Of a DNA stretch of 64,000 bases, positions 23,672 to 34,554 are shown piece after piece. Position 1 is the stretch's first letter; each line of letters starts with the position of its first letter. Source of the DNA: Mytilinidion resinicola (Eukaryota; Ascomycota; Dothideomycetes; Mytilinidiales; Mytilinidiaceae); the NCBI RefSeq assembly GCF_010093595.1, contig NW_022985443.1, forward strand, positions 97,371-161,370. The letters are read 5' to 3'. Below the pieces are notes generated by a model. The model was not told the origin of the DNA and ran no database searches. It worked only from the letters and a program-made list of their open reading frames with translations. The position numbers and the translations under genes were made by a program.

Positions 23672-24480
23672 CTAGTGAACTGCACATGCTGCACTTAGGT
23701 GGTGCTCGTTGCCGTGGGCCGCTGCCTCTGCTACCACCTCTGCTGCCACCTCCTGGGCAGTAGATGCACGAGAGGCCCCTTCTGCGGCTGATAGCACCCC
23801 TCCCCTAGCTATATACGTGCGCTTCTGTGCCTTCTTCCTTTTCTAGCGCTGGTTTTCCATCTGTAGCCTCTCAACTTCGTTGGCAAGTAGGGTAACCTTT
23901 AATATCGCCATTTCGTACCCCTTAGCAAGCTGGCCAAGGGCTCGTTCTGTTGGACTTGGTGGGCTATGCGTACGACGCTTGAGATAGCTCCTTACGAAGG
24001 CCGTCTGCTGCTGTAGCTCATGGATATTGTGTGGTGTTTCGGCTGCCCAAGGTGCATTTGATGGTGGACGGGCCGGTGGCGGTGGTGTCTGATATTCGGC
24101 ATGCAGCTGTGCCAGCACATGATCTGGATTGTATGGAACCAAACCAATGGCTGCAAAACCTGCCTGTATATTGGATTCATGCAGAGCTGTTTGCCTGGCC
24201 TGCCTGTACAACGGTAGGAATTCGTGTTTATCAATGTGATTGACGCTGCTGGCTATTATCTGTTCAACGCCGCATCCGTAGGCCTGCTTCAGCGCCGAGA
24301 AACAGCCTACATCTAGGGGCTGGAGTAGATGCGATGAATGCGCAGGCATACAGAGGACGACTATCTGATGATCCAGGCAGATCTGATCGAATTCGGGATT
24401 GACGTGGCTGCCGTGACCATCTAGCACTAGCAGCCGATGCGTGCCAACAGTGCGATCCTTTGTATACTTCAGATCAGCAT
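23672..24480 (-). pseudogene. Pogo/Tigger-like (DDE_1) transposase, C-terminal relic
   Basis: The frame begins within KYTKDRTVGTHRLLVLDGHG at about 24480 and continues SHVNPEFDQICLDHQIVVLC, PAHSSHLLQPLDVGCFSALK, the second half of a DDE_1 catalytic domain. LDGHGSHV carries the second acidic residue and HLLQPLDVG the third. The helical tail ends LQMENQR with TAG at 23843, but reading through it gives KRKKAQKRTYIARGG and an Ala/Glu-rich tail to a stop at 23672, so the TAG is probably a mutated Trp codon. The N-terminal half (HTH domains, first Asp) is missing. It is truncated exactly where another gene fragment on the plus strand begins. Confidence 0.85.
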
Positions 24481-24504
24481 TACATTCCCGAAGCGCAGAG
24501 CAAC

Positions 24505-24925
24505 AATGCCAGTCACATCCAAGCTCGTCACGGCAGCGCCCTCAAACGCTCGTGCCGCAACCACTTCTCCGAGTAGCCCAAGCCAACCGCTTTCTCGCCA
24601 TGGGGAATCAGAGCAGCTTGCTGCCTTTGAATTGGTTGCACTCTTCAAGGATATGCTGAAGATATCACAAGCGGCGCAGGAAGTACCGCCTCCTTCTGAG
24701 GTTCAAGTGATTGAAGAGAAAAAGCAACCTAGAACCAGAGCTTCCAAGGTTGAGTTCAAGCTAGTGAATGAGATGTATGCCCCCAAAACTGAAATAAAAT
24801 GTGTACAAGCTAACAAAGTCCCTTGTACAGCTGGGACACTTGAAAGGAATGAGCTTAACGTCTTTCAGAGGATTGGGAATATTCATTTTGGAAATAGAGA
24901 GATGGGCGTTCAGCTTATTATCTGA
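24505..24925 (+). pseudogene. 5' fragment of a large fungal protein (AAA-ATPase-like N-terminus?)
   Basis: From the ATG at 24505 the reading is a Ser/Ala-rich start, then LAAFELVALFKDMLKISQAA, a charged linker, and RTRASKVEFKLVNEMYAPKT. I recall a similar 'RASKLEYKTVNEVWDxKxYKYKI' block near the N-terminus of fungal AAA ATPases that carry a DUF7025-type domain. No ATPase motif follows before the stop at 24923-24925. It is a truncated or decayed gene start abutting the pogo relic. The family link is inference from memory. Confidence 0.4.
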
Positions 24926-25517
24926 AGTTAATAGACTCCTAAGATGTCCTCAGCAGCCTGTAAGACTTGATGGGAAAAGGAAATCGAGATGGACGGACTA
25001 AGGACATTAATCTGAGGACGAGATTTGGAGAGTTTACGCGAATGTGATGATTGCAACATTCCATTACGTCAAAGCCGGCTCGCGAGATTAGAAGGACTGT
25101 GCTTTTAGAAGAATATTCTGCAAACACTGGCAATAGCAACAAGACCGACAGGGCCCTTAGTCCTGATTGAATGGCCAAAGCCAGTCGCAATTGGTAGGCT
25201 TGGGACGGTCGGGCTCATTGCAAGGACTAGTGGTATTTCGATATTGTGACAGGAACACACGACTGGCTTCGGGTATATCTTGAGGAGTTTCAGACATGTT
25301 GATCTTTGACTACGAGTACCACAAGTCCCGGCGATCGAGCCGACACAGACAATAAGAGAAGATGCCATAAAGGCATCACTCTCGTCGCTTGAAGCTTTGG
25401 AGCGTTGATTCTCGCGCTCACCTCTTTCTGCTTCGCTTTCAGCTCGGCCACGCCGCTTTCCGCTGCCTCTGTACAAACCCTCTACGAGCTTCCCGAGCGT
25501 CACCTTCTTGGCACCAG
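24926..25517. other. No clear gene; possible 3' remnants of the helical gene to the right
   Basis: A 158-codon minus-strand frame (25105-25581) with a KKRRGR-like basic stretch overlaps this interval. Its sequence does not continue the better coding signal at 25518-25989 without an unseen splice, so I leave it unassigned. Confidence 0.35.
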
Positions 25518-25989
25518 CTAAGACGGATTTGGGAAGGGGTGAAATGAAATGCAAGCCCGTTCGATGCTGTTCGCGGCCCATAGCCTATCTTCAATGTCGC
25601 TCTTATCACCATGCTTCCATCGTAGTCGTTCTTCCAGGGCGGGGCCGATGTCGTGGATGGGAGGCATACGATCGAATATTGACTTTTCAAGGTCGAGACG
25701 CGAGACAACATTATTGGATAAGGTGGTTGTTCTATCGGAGGCATCGTGGGCGGGTTCGTCACTTGGCCTGGCATTCGTTAGACGGCGATGGACCGAGATG
25801 ATGACGGAAAGGAACCTACCCGACTATCTTTGCCTACACTTCTTGCTCTGCGTGTTCTATTTGCGCATTTTCGAAGGCGCTCTGATCCTTCCTTAACTCA
25901 TTGTGAGCCTGTTCCAGGACGCGGAGTTTCTGTAACAATACCTCTACCGTCTGCCTCAGCGCGAAGCCCTCTTTCGAAAGTGCTGCAAG
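25518..25989 (-). CDS. Partial gene: helical/coiled-coil protein with one intron
   Basis: Two exons join in frame: 25989-25838 and 25767-25518, with a 70-nt intron (25837-25768, branch CTAAC). They read LAALSKEGFALRQTVEVLLQ, KLRVLEQAHNELRKDQSAFE, then after the intron RLDLEKSIFDRMPPIHDIGP and EERLRWKHGDKSDIEDRLWA. Leu/Ile spacing suggests amphipathic helices. A clean splice and absence of stops suggest a real exon pair. However, a TAG precedes the first codon and no ATG is in frame, so at least one upstream exon (perhaps within 26000-26180) is missing from my model. Function unknown. It might be the N-terminal helical domain of a fungal STAND-type protein, or decayed. Confidence 0.4.
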
Positions 25990-26777
25990 ACCCTACAGGT
26001 AGTGGTTGTGGTCCCTGATAGGCTATTACAACTCGTCCTTGAGGATATTGCCTTAGTGAAATTGATTCCTCCCTGGCTGGCATCTTGATTGAATGTGGGA
26101 GTAGCGGCGGCTGAGACGGATCCTGCGCGTCAAAACGTGCGTACGAGACGTTCCGTCTGGTGCTGTATGCCATTGGCATTTCATCGAGTTAATTAACATT
26201 AGCATGGAGAGCTGGGAATAAGTCCCAGTTGATGCGGCGCAGTTGTGTTGCCTCGCTGAAGCTACGCAGGCAGAGGCCGCCGCGACTGACACATCACGTG
26301 ATATGGACATGGTATGGTTCTGCCGACAGATGAGAGTGCTGCCTCAATTAACTATCTGTCATCATACTTCTCATATTTCAACCCCAAAGACGTGGGATTT
26401 CTCCCATGAGACTCATAAAATACGTACGTAAAGTTCCCTTTCATGAGCTAGACACGTGCTGTCTTCTGATCCACTTCAGCTTATTTATCATCACGACGCC
26501 GCCATCAAGTCCCCGACGTGCACTCCTCGTCAATTTTGCATCTTCTGGAATCCAGAACCATCAACCGGACTGCCTTTGCTGCTACTTGAATCAATCGAAA
26601 TGCTGGGGAGGCCCTTTTTCTTGCTGGAAGCAAGAACATCCAAATCTAGATACCAACATCTGCGAACCCAGCATGGACAACGCTTTGTAAAGCGCTGGCA
26701 TAGCTTCCGAAGCCGGGATCTCGAGATTTCAATGCCCAGCTTCCCTGCTGCCTCTGATTACCACTACTGTGACGAGA
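25990..26777. other. No confident gene; may hold upstream exon of the helical gene
   Basis: A 93-codon minus-strand frame at 25898-26179 (MPAREESISLRQYPQGR) could be a first exon, but the implied 37-nt intron would be too short. The rest is leader of the F-box pseudogene. Confidence 0.35.
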
Positions 26778-28212
26778 ATGGACCACAAAAAGCTGCCAAA
26801 TGAACTCCTTGCCGAAATTTTCTCCTACACACACGACTCTCCAACTTTAAAGAACATTGCGGCTTCTTCGCGCATATTCCGGGCCCTCGCAACGCCAATT
26901 CTGTATTCTTACTTCTCGGGCCACACCAGCCAGAAGAACAATGCGCCAAGGAAGTTGTTCCAATTCGTCCGGTCCATCGTGAACAACCCGCCCCTTGTAC
27001 AACATGTGAAGCATGTTGACTTGGTAGTCGGACCGTGCGAGCATTATGATTGCCAGTCAGACGGTGGCATGCCTTCTTCCAACCTGGGGCCGAAATTTAT
27101 GATGTCCTCCTCCTTCGTAAAATACACTCCCTATATTTCACTCCAGATTACCCTCTCCTACGTATACAGCACGCAGACCCAGAGCCTAGCGCACTAGGAT
27201 CAACACAGCGGTTAGCTAGGACCCTATACGGCCCTCTAACAGCAGCTTACGAAGTAATTTTCCACTAGCTAAGACACGAGGTGTTCCGCTTGGGGTCATG
27301 CTTCTATGCCTTCTGTCGAACCTCGAGGATCTGTGTGTCTCTCTTTTCGATCATTCCGAATTCTCAGCCACATTATTCTGCCTCCCGTCTCAACGCGTGG
27401 CTTCCCTCGCCAACGTTCGGAAAATACGATGGGAAAGCCGGAGCGATGACTTTCAAGACGTGCCCACCGCGACACTTTTTCAATGGCTATGTCTTCCATC
27501 TCTGGACAGCTATTCAGCCCTTGGTGTCGACTTCATTGGTGGTCATTTTCCATGGGATCAAACTTTCACGCTTACGTCACTTGAACTCATCGGCGCCCGC
27601 ATTGTTGACATTTATTTTGAGTACTTCGACGCAGTGCTAGAAAGATGTACGATGCTGAAAGCATTCGCCTTTGTTGCTGGCCCTCGACTGCAATACCATG
27701 GCTTTGTAAGTCCTGGAAACATCATCAAACTCCTGAGTACGCTCGTCAGCGGTACTTTGGAACGCCTAAGGCTCGAATTCGGCATGGCATCAGAATACTA
27801 TGCCTACACAGACCTCATCAACTCATCTGCAGACAATCTGACTCGGTTAGAGCACCTCAAAGTTTTGAGCATTGATGTACAGCCCGTTCTTGGCTCGGAT
27901 GCGCATGGTGCGTCTGTGGACATCGAGAAAGTCTTCCCACGAAATATTTCCGACCTCTCACTCTACTTGTGCGGATTGAGTACACAGCAAGAAATCGATG
28001 ACCTGACATATTCAGGCATTCGGCAAATTTGCCCGGACTTGAAGGTCCTGAGAATCGACATGGTCAAGATACTTCTTCATCCCTGCGTACTTAGAGTCTC
28101 CGGAGGGGACTTCCGTTCAATCGGTTTAGATTTCCAGTACGATCTCACAGAGAGATACCGGGGAGAGGGAGATGATGAAGGACATGTGCTCTATCAGAAG
28201 TTAGACTCATAG
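26778..28212 (+). pseudogene. F-box protein pseudogene with LRR-like C-terminus
   Basis: Begins MDHKKLPNELLAEIFSYTHD, a good F-box, and continues to VVGPCEHYDCQSD in frame 1. The reading then resumes in a second frame as WHAFFQPGAEIYDVLLLRK and ends EVIFH with TAG. After a further one-base shift near 27290 it continues LGVMLLCLLSNLEDLCVSLF to the stop at 28210-28212. That last 300-codon part has a regular leucine-rich pattern (LTSLELIGARI, LERLRLEF, LEHLKVLSIDV, LKVLRIDMVKI) typical of the substrate-binding region of fungal F-box proteins. Two frame changes and one stop cannot be removed by plausible introns (the gaps are under 30 nt). Intact relatives recruit substrates to SCF ubiquitin ligase. 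Confidence 0.75.
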
Positions 28213-28827
28213 CTCATAGCATCATCTCTTCGAGATCCACGCCGTACCTGCAGAATCTTCTACGCAGTTTTCAAGCAATCGATATTTTCTTCAATACAGC
28301 TATCATGGCAACGGCCGCGACAGGCCAATCAACTACCTCCTACCCCAGAATCAACGCGTCTACCTACGACCCACCCTAGTATATAGCTTGCTATAGCAAT
28401 GATATAAATCGAAAACAACAGGCTATTCACCACAAGGCGACGATCTCGATACGAGAATGAGCGGCTTTGCAATTGTAATGTAAAGTCTAGCAATTCCAAG
28501 GGGAAAGCCCCGGACTCTAGGAGGGAGAGCACGACCTGGGCAGTCTAACGGTCGAAGAGGTCTAGGCCGACATCGATTCAAACATCAAGAGCAGAGAGCG
28601 AAAGCGATGCCGCGGAAGAATTTTGAAGTTGAGCTGGCCGACGCGGATCACAAACCACGTGATTCAATGGTTACGACGCAACAGATAGAAAATGCCACGC
28701 TTGCACATCTATATAATGCTCCTAGGTGCTGCAATACTCTGAACTATAGTGGGTTCATTGGAGAGCATTGGGTGTATCCCGGCGTCAATGGCCGTCTTTC
28801 CTCGCTGGTTGATACTTACCGCTTAGG
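28213..28827. other. Intergenic or 5' part of a decayed 2EXR gene
   Basis: An open frame from 28607 (MPRKNFEVELADADHKPRDS) precedes the 2EXR-like fragment. A GT...AG pair (28772-28826) could join them only with a frame mismatch, so I leave it uncalled. Confidence 0.35.
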
Positions 28828-29133
28828 GGCTTGCTCAAGAAGATCAAGCATATCGGCGTCTTCTACGGCAACGCAGGCAGAAAGGATGGCATCATGCCAG
28901 GCAGCACATCTGACGACATGGTCCATCTTCTGTCCGAGCTCGAGGATCTGGCAACGTTCACCGTGGAGTTCACCGGAAATGTCAAGGAACTCGAGCGTTG
29001 CCATAATGGGAAGATGTCGCTGGTGTTCTTTGGCGACTTGCTCGTGCAGTTCGAGATGGACGAGAAGGACGCGGACGCAGATTTCACGTGGAGGCGACCA
29101 AGAGTCGTGATCTGCAAGTCGGCACAAGACTAA
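28828..29133 (+). pseudogene. 2EXR-family C-terminal fragment (third copy of the array)
   Basis: Reads LLKKIKHIGVFYGNAG, LLSELEDLATFTVEFTG, LERCHNGKMSLVFFGDLLVQ, FTWRRPRVVICK, then stop. It lines up block by block with the C-terminal half of the intact 2EXR gene at 33065-33964 (RIRHLAIGYFN, LRKLGHLKSLRMVM, EREHGGQPELFFRRMVEDF, SKVRVMVCHE). The N-terminal half with the two ExR motifs is absent, and no ATG is in frame. I infer the remnant of a former neighbour copy. Confidence 0.55.
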
Positions 29134-29929
29134 CACTTTGTCAATGCACATCCTGGTCGGATTTGTTACAAGTGATGAAGATACTTCTGGTCTCAGTGAG
29201 GTGGGTCTCGGTGAGGTGGGAGTCGTGTACTCTTCTATCGAGCAGGCTGTTCTAGTGCCGTTTAAAGGCAAGTTTTGATTCGAAATGACGGGAACTGTCT
29301 TGAAGTCCAGTCTTGTCAGGGTATCCAACTAGGCCCCGAAACGCTTTGGGTGAAGATGTGTTCTTCGTGGTCGAGCTAGACTACAGCTTGATGCCACCAT
29401 AGGACGGCAGTCATAATTTCGCTAGTAACTAAGTTTATTCAATTCGCCTGTGAACACAGATAGTAAGAGAAGGGTGGATGTAAGGAGGCCGACGTCCTCC
29501 TACTGTACCTGTCCAGACTGCCCTTTTGGCCGTCCACTACTCCGCGCCAGTGCTTTCCCTTCCCAAGGCACTTTAGGCCCATACATCACCGATGAAAGAA
29601 GCGCCAAGTACAGGTTAGTTGCTTAGCTTACAGATTAGCTTAAGTAATTACTGTGGACGCTAAATTGCGAAGGAAGATATTAATAGTCCACAAGTTTAGC
29701 CACAGGGAAATCACAGGGTTTGAATTGTGCTCTTGCTCGCTCGACACCACCGTCAGGGGCGGTCTAGTTGCCAGGTAGCCAATGAGTCAAAAGGCAGGTC
29801 AGTTCTCATGCTGCCAAATGCCCTCGGCGGTGCCCTTACATCAGACAATCGTAGCAACATCCCTTTGCTCTGAGAGCTTCAAGGTAGCGTTTGAAATTTC
29901 TTCTTCAAGGACACACACAAAGTGGGAAG
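29134..29929. other. Intergenic; no gene seen
   Basis: About 800 bases without a frame over 60 codons. Confidence 0.5.
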
Positions 29930-30780
29930 CTCGATGAAAAAAGAGGATCCAGCAAGCATGAAAGCCTGAGGCGTTGTGGGTCGGACAACGTTAACCATAA
30001 AATTTGAAAGAAAATCGCGATCTCTCACCAGAGATATGGCGCATGCACCATATTATAGCTCAGACGATCATAGGCCTAGCTTTGTGATCAGAGTATGATT
30101 TAGAAATTCCACTATCCACCACAGAGTCCCCGAAACGCTGGACACAGAAACTTGGAATTTGCCGTGAGCAACGAGGGAGTGCCGGCAGACCAATCAAATC
30201 GGACGACTCAGCTTTCCCCATAAAGAGATGGGCAAATCAACCAAGTGGCAGACCTAGAAAGTTGCATGAAGAGACGAACCGAGCGCAACGCTCGGTGTCT
30301 GTGTATAAGCAGCAAGAGGGATTGCTGGCATAGCAGACGATGCTACTCTAGGTTTCGAGGCTCCTGGATACCATATCGCTCGCGAACGGGTTTCGACACG
30401 TCACTCGTACTACCCCCGCCGTCCCTCACTTCCTACCCAAGGCTACTTTCCCGCAATATGTCACCATTGCTTTGGTCAAACTTGAAAGCTTGTCGCAGTA
30501 CCCTCGGAGTTGCGCCAGGTGAAAGGCGCCCAGAATGCGTGACCGGCGCGATGGAGTACTCTGCCTGCCGCTCGAGTTCGGTGTTCGAGTGCATTCTGGG
30601 GACAGTGGTGCACTAATCCTCCCAAGTCGGGAGCGTTCATGCATTGGCCAAAACCCATATTCGAATGTGTGAGTCGGACATATTTCCCGTGTCTTGTTTG
30701 AAGCTGACAGGCGGAGAAGCTCGTATCGTGGGTAGGTATCTCGACCGATCCGAAGTTCGCGGCGGGCATCTGTCGTGAAG
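29930..30780 (+). repeat. Duplicated non-coding block, copy 1 (partner 34555-35330)
   Basis: Shares ordered words with 34555-35330: GCTCGATGAAAAAAGAGGATCC (partner GCTCAATGAAAAGAGGGAGGATCC), AGCAAGCATGAAAGCC, CAGCGTTAACCA-like, GCAGTACCCTCGGAGTTGCG (identical), GTCTTGTTTGAAGCTGAC (identical), GGAGAAGCTCGTA and CGGGCATCT. Blocks flank the pair of intact 2EXR genes on the outside in direct orientation, so they belong to the segmental duplication. No protein is encoded in a continuous frame. Confidence 0.75.
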
Positions 30781-31208
30781 TTCAGCGTGGGCGCGCGCCG
30801 TTGCGTTGCGGATGAAGAAGAGAAGATGAAGCGAGGAGCACGCAGTTGATGATGCCGTAGCAGAAGCGATTGGCGCTAGTGCTTAAGTGGATTACACGTG
30901 ATAGACCCAGTGAATTGAATCTCCAAGCCGGCCCTAGTTCACTCTCACCTTCGACTTCATTATAAGCCCTCCTCTGAAGCTGGTTGAACCTCCAAGGGTC
31001 GTTCAAGGACTATCGTTTCCCTACCGCCAGCCAGAAGTTGCCCTCGGGCGCTCACATAGCGGTCACTCGTCGACACCAGCCAAGCCTCGCCAGTCAAACG
31101 ACGAGTCCAACCTGCTAAATCCGCTGCTCCAACCTCAACAACTTCACTCGACTACCTCATGCATCATCTCTATATCTCACCTCGCCACAGCCTTGAATTA
31201 TTCTCAAG
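30781..31208. other. Promoter/5' region of 2EXR gene A
   Basis: 428 bases upstream of the ATG at 31209, with TATAAG near 30961 and a long CT/CA-rich leader. No other gene. Confidence 0.45.
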
Positions 31209-32120
31209 ATGCTGAATTCGAAGGCCACCGACCAGGGACCAACCTCAACAGCTCCCCACGATGGTGCCACCGCGCCATCCCCGGAAGCAGAAGTGAGCTA
31301 CACTACCGACCAACACTCCCCCAGCTCCGATTCCTCCTTCCCCCAGTTCCCTCGTCTTCCAAAGGAACTACGCCTTAGCATCTGGCGCATGGCAACGACA
31401 TCGCACGAGCTGTCGACACCCCCCCGCTGGATAACCCTCACCCACCATACCGAGATGGACCCGACCTCGAGGCTGACGGAGCCCGTCCGTCCGGCGGCTA
31501 TCACCGTATCCCCATGGGATCCCAGCACGCTGAATGCCAGCTACGAAGCGCGAGGCGAAACACTGAAGCTACTCCGCCGCAAATCGCAGATCCTATCCCT
31601 CCATATAGCCGGCAACGTACCGCCGCTGGAAGTCCCGTTTGACTACGAGAAGGACGTCTTGTACCTGGCTGGCGAGGGGGCTACGCGTCGAGCAGATGCA
31701 GCTCAGATCATGAAGTTCTGGTCAACATCATCTGTCATCCCAAAAGAACAGCGAGAGCGGGTCCGCCATCTGGCGGTCGGATACGCAGACAATGCGGGCT
31801 TAACGGAGCAGGCAAGAAGAAATGAATTCTGCAACGGCCTGGCAGAGTTCACGGGTCTGGAATCGCTGACTATTGTTACGAACGGCCGCTGGCAGGGTAT
31901 CCGAAAGTGGATCTACAGTTTCGAAAACACGCATGGCGCATGTCCCGGGGTGCTTTTCCGAAGCATCCTCGCTGAGGTGCAGCGGACTCTCCCAAATTTC
32001 CCATGGTTCGCAAACTTCAGCTACGTGGAGGACCACAGGGGTTTTCCGAGTGAAGATGAGTCGGATGGAGAGTCTACAGATTACGGTGAAGAGGATGATT
32101 TCTACGACGATGGCTATTGA
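31209..32120 (+). CDS. 2EXR-domain protein A
   Basis: Single exon, 303 residues. After a Ser/Pro/Thr-rich head (1-50) comes FPQFPRLPKELRLSIWRMAT with the first ExR motif (ELR), and the second in NASYEARGETLKLL (EAR). These define the fungal 2EXR family, of unknown function. A middle block (VPFDYEKDVLYLAGEGA, RVRHLAVGYADNAG) and a very acidic tail (SEDESDGESTDYGEEDDFYD) follow. No signal peptide or membrane helix. It is one of a tandem set: intact paralog at 33065-33964 and fragment at 28828-29133, all on the same strand. The family is commonly expanded in filamentous ascomycetes, and some members sit next to F-box-like genes as here. Confidence 0.85.
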   Translation: MLNSKATDQGPTSTAPHDGATAPSPEAEVSYTTDQHSPSSDSSFPQFPRLPKELRLSIWRMATTSHELSTPPRWITLTHHTEMDPTSRLTEPVRPAAITVSPWDPSTLNASYEARGETLKLLRRKSQILSLHIAGNVPPLEVPFDYEKDVLYLAGEGATRRADAAQIMKFWSTSSVIPKEQRERVRHLAVGYADNAGLTEQARRNEFCNGLAEFTGLESLTIVTNGRWQGIRKWIYSFENTHGACPGVLFRSILAEVQRTLPNFPWFANFSYVEDHRGFPSEDESDGESTDYGEEDDFYDDGY

Positions 32121-33064
32121 GATAATTCGGATGGTTCGGAAGCTAAATAGGGGTAGGCCGTTGGAAAATCATACTGATCGGACTTGCTTCGTCGAGGTTG
32201 CGTTACGGATCCAAGGTCGGGTAGGGGATATCAAAACATAAGCTTACAGTCCGGCCACTCTTTGCAATTGCTTGGGACGCCCCGTTACGCTTTGAACTCC
32301 AAATGCGACGTAAAGATCAACACAGTGAATATGCCCTTTTGACTAATTGGAGACATGTTAGCTAAGACGCTCCTTACACTGGTGTTGAGAGAGCAAGAGT
32401 GGAGCTGGACTAGTGTTATATCCGTGTGCTCAGATTTATGACATAGTACTTGTACTTCTTGAATGGATCGGGAGAGTCTCGAAGCTATAAGCATGAATGA
32501 GCCAGCACAGACTCAAGCATCCTTCGAATATGTTATCCAACCAAATAGAAGCGCAGTGGTGTATATATGCATTTCTCGCGATGTCCAGCCAAATTATGCT
32601 CTTCATTCGCAGTACCTATTCCCAAGGCTCAATGCCAGGCTGAGTAAATCGCAACACCGTAGTGATAAATCGGTCTTTAGACAGCCTTCAAAGTCATCTG
32701 CCCGAGCACACAAGCATGATTTAACGTAATGCTTACAGTCAAGATTTCCCCAGAACGTCATCGGTGCTCTACTAGGTAGATGGCATTCACCCACGCATTA
32801 TTTGTCGAGGAAATTTGCGGCGTGGTCTTTCCGACTGCCTCTATAAATCTCTCGCCGGGAAGGTAACCGCACGAAGCTTCTCCGTCAATCAGCACATACT
32901 AACGTGGCCATTCGCAGCCTGCCTCGACTGCTGTTCAGTAAGTTCCTTCCACTATATAGCAGAAAGGTAGCTCACATGGAGGCTCCTAGATACGGTCACT
33001 CCACCTCCGAAATCCCAGATTTCTTTCCATCCAACCCAATCTACAGTGCCGCATCACTGCAACG
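32121..33064. other. Intergenic between 2EXR genes; contains dispersed-repeat copy A
   Basis: Apart from the repeat at 32290-32452 no gene is seen. A TATAAAT box at 32842-32848 may serve 2EXR gene B; the leader to its ATG would be about 220 bases. Confidence 0.45.
32290..32452 (+). repeat. Short dispersed repeat, copy A
   Basis: Holds the family words CTCCAAATGCGACGTAAAGAT, GCTCCTTACACTGGTGTTGAG, AGAGTGGAGC, TATATCCGTGTGC and ATTTATGACATAGTA. Copies B (44815-44985), C (46652-46745) and D (61090-61262) share them in the same order and orientation. Confidence 0.8.
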
Positions 33065-33964
33065 ATGCCGAGCTGGAAGAGGAAGAAGTACCGCCGGAAC
33101 AAGAAGCTCCGGGCTCGGGCTGCCGATACACAGCCCTCCGGTTCAGAAGTGGAGAAGCATGTTTCTCCGGGGCATCCTCCCAGTCCTCCACCAGCACTCC
33201 CAAACTTCCAAGTCCTGCCAACCGAGCTGCGCTTCGACATCTGGTGCCGTGTAGCCTCGCCTCCGAAGTGGCAACCCATTCGCCGCTGGATAGCTCTCAC
33301 TTACCACGTTGAGTACGAAACGCACGACTCGGTCAAAGTTACCCGTCCTGAGACCATCACCGTGAGGCCTGGCCAACCAGACAATCTCTTCGTCAACACG
33401 GAAGCGCGCGATGAGACTGAGAGGTTCTTCAGAGATGAGAAGCGTCTCCTCACCGTGGCAATGTCAGACAAAGATCCTCCGAGACAGATTCACTTCAACT
33501 ACGACTGCGATATCCTATACCTCCCCGGCGAGAACGCCGTAGCTACATCGAACGCCGCAGAGACCATGGCCTTTTGGAGTACCTCCTTCGCTATTCCCGT
33601 CGAGCAGCGTGACCGCATCCGCCACCTAGCTATTGGATACTTCAACGAAAAGAGCCTAAGCGTCCAGCATGCTAGACTAGCGTTCTGCGAGGGGCTGCGG
33701 AAACTCGGGCACTTGAAATCATTGAGAATGGTCATGAAGAAGATTGCTAGAGGCCCCATGCCGACGGTGTTCGAGCGGGAGCACGGAGGTCAGCCTGAGC
33801 TGTTCTTTCGTAGGATGGTCGAGGACTTCCGGCAGAAACATCAAGAGTTCTCTAAAGTGAGGGTTATGGTATGCCATGAGGGCAGTCAGGGGCGGACTGG
33901 CCAGGGAGCTCGGCGAAGGACAATTCTTGATCGAGAGTCCGAGGATGAGGTAGGTGGAGATTGA
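33065..33964 (+). CDS. 2EXR-domain protein B
   Basis: Single exon, 299 residues. It starts with a basic stretch (MPSWKRKKYRRNKKLRARA) that could act as a nuclear signal, then FQVLPTELRFDIWCRVASPP (first ExR) and NTEARDETERFF (second ExR). IHFNYDCDILYLPGENAV and RIRHLAIGYFNEKSL match protein A (VPFDYEKDVLYLAGEGA, RVRHLAVGYADNAG). The tail is basic rather than acidic (RTGQGARRRTILDRE), so N- and C-terminal charge differ from protein A while the core is kept. Function unknown. It is a tandem duplicate of the gene at 31209-32120. Confidence 0.85.
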   Translation: MPSWKRKKYRRNKKLRARAADTQPSGSEVEKHVSPGHPPSPPPALPNFQVLPTELRFDIWCRVASPPKWQPIRRWIALTYHVEYETHDSVKVTRPETITVRPGQPDNLFVNTEARDETERFFRDEKRLLTVAMSDKDPPRQIHFNYDCDILYLPGENAVATSNAAETMAFWSTSFAIPVEQRDRIRHLAIGYFNEKSLSVQHARLAFCEGLRKLGHLKSLRMVMKKIARGPMPTVFEREHGGQPELFFRRMVEDFRQKHQEFSKVRVMVCHEGSQGRTGQGARRRTILDRESEDEVGGD

Positions 33965-34554
33965 GGGCCCATGAGAGAGGGTTAGGATGGGTATTATACA
34001 GATAGCATGTTATGCGTATGATGGTTACTTCAACTACCGAGACTCTTAGACCACAGATCTCACACCACTTTGGGGGTTTCCGTATGCTGCATGTATCCTA
34101 ATCCAAGCTATTAGGCTTGAACAATACTTCTGCCTAGCTGACATAGGCAGTCCTGAGCCTCGTTCGGATGTAGATACGGAATCAACTACTTCGGAGTTAA
34201 GACCCCAATATTTCAGGTGACCAAAGATTTCATTGTCACAGAAAATGCGGAGATGCTCTAACGTGACGGTTCACAGCCAGTAAGTCTAAAGTGTGATGAG
34301 AGTCATGATAGTGCAATGATCGACGCGATGAAGAAGGTAAAGTGGGGACTGAGGTAGGAGCTTCGAAGGTAACGATCACCATCATATGAATTTGAAGATC
34401 TTCAGCAAATGTCTAGCGAGGCAGAGATGATCGAGGAACAGAGACAGTGATAACTGAAATGTGTGTGCTTAGGTGCAAATCAGAATCAAAGAGATGAGAG
34501 CTAGAAGATTGAAAGTACACAGAGAAGTTGAAAGCATAGGACAAGTTCTTCTTC
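33965..34554. other. Intergenic; no gene seen
   Basis: 590 bases, only frames below 60 codons. Confidence 0.5.
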
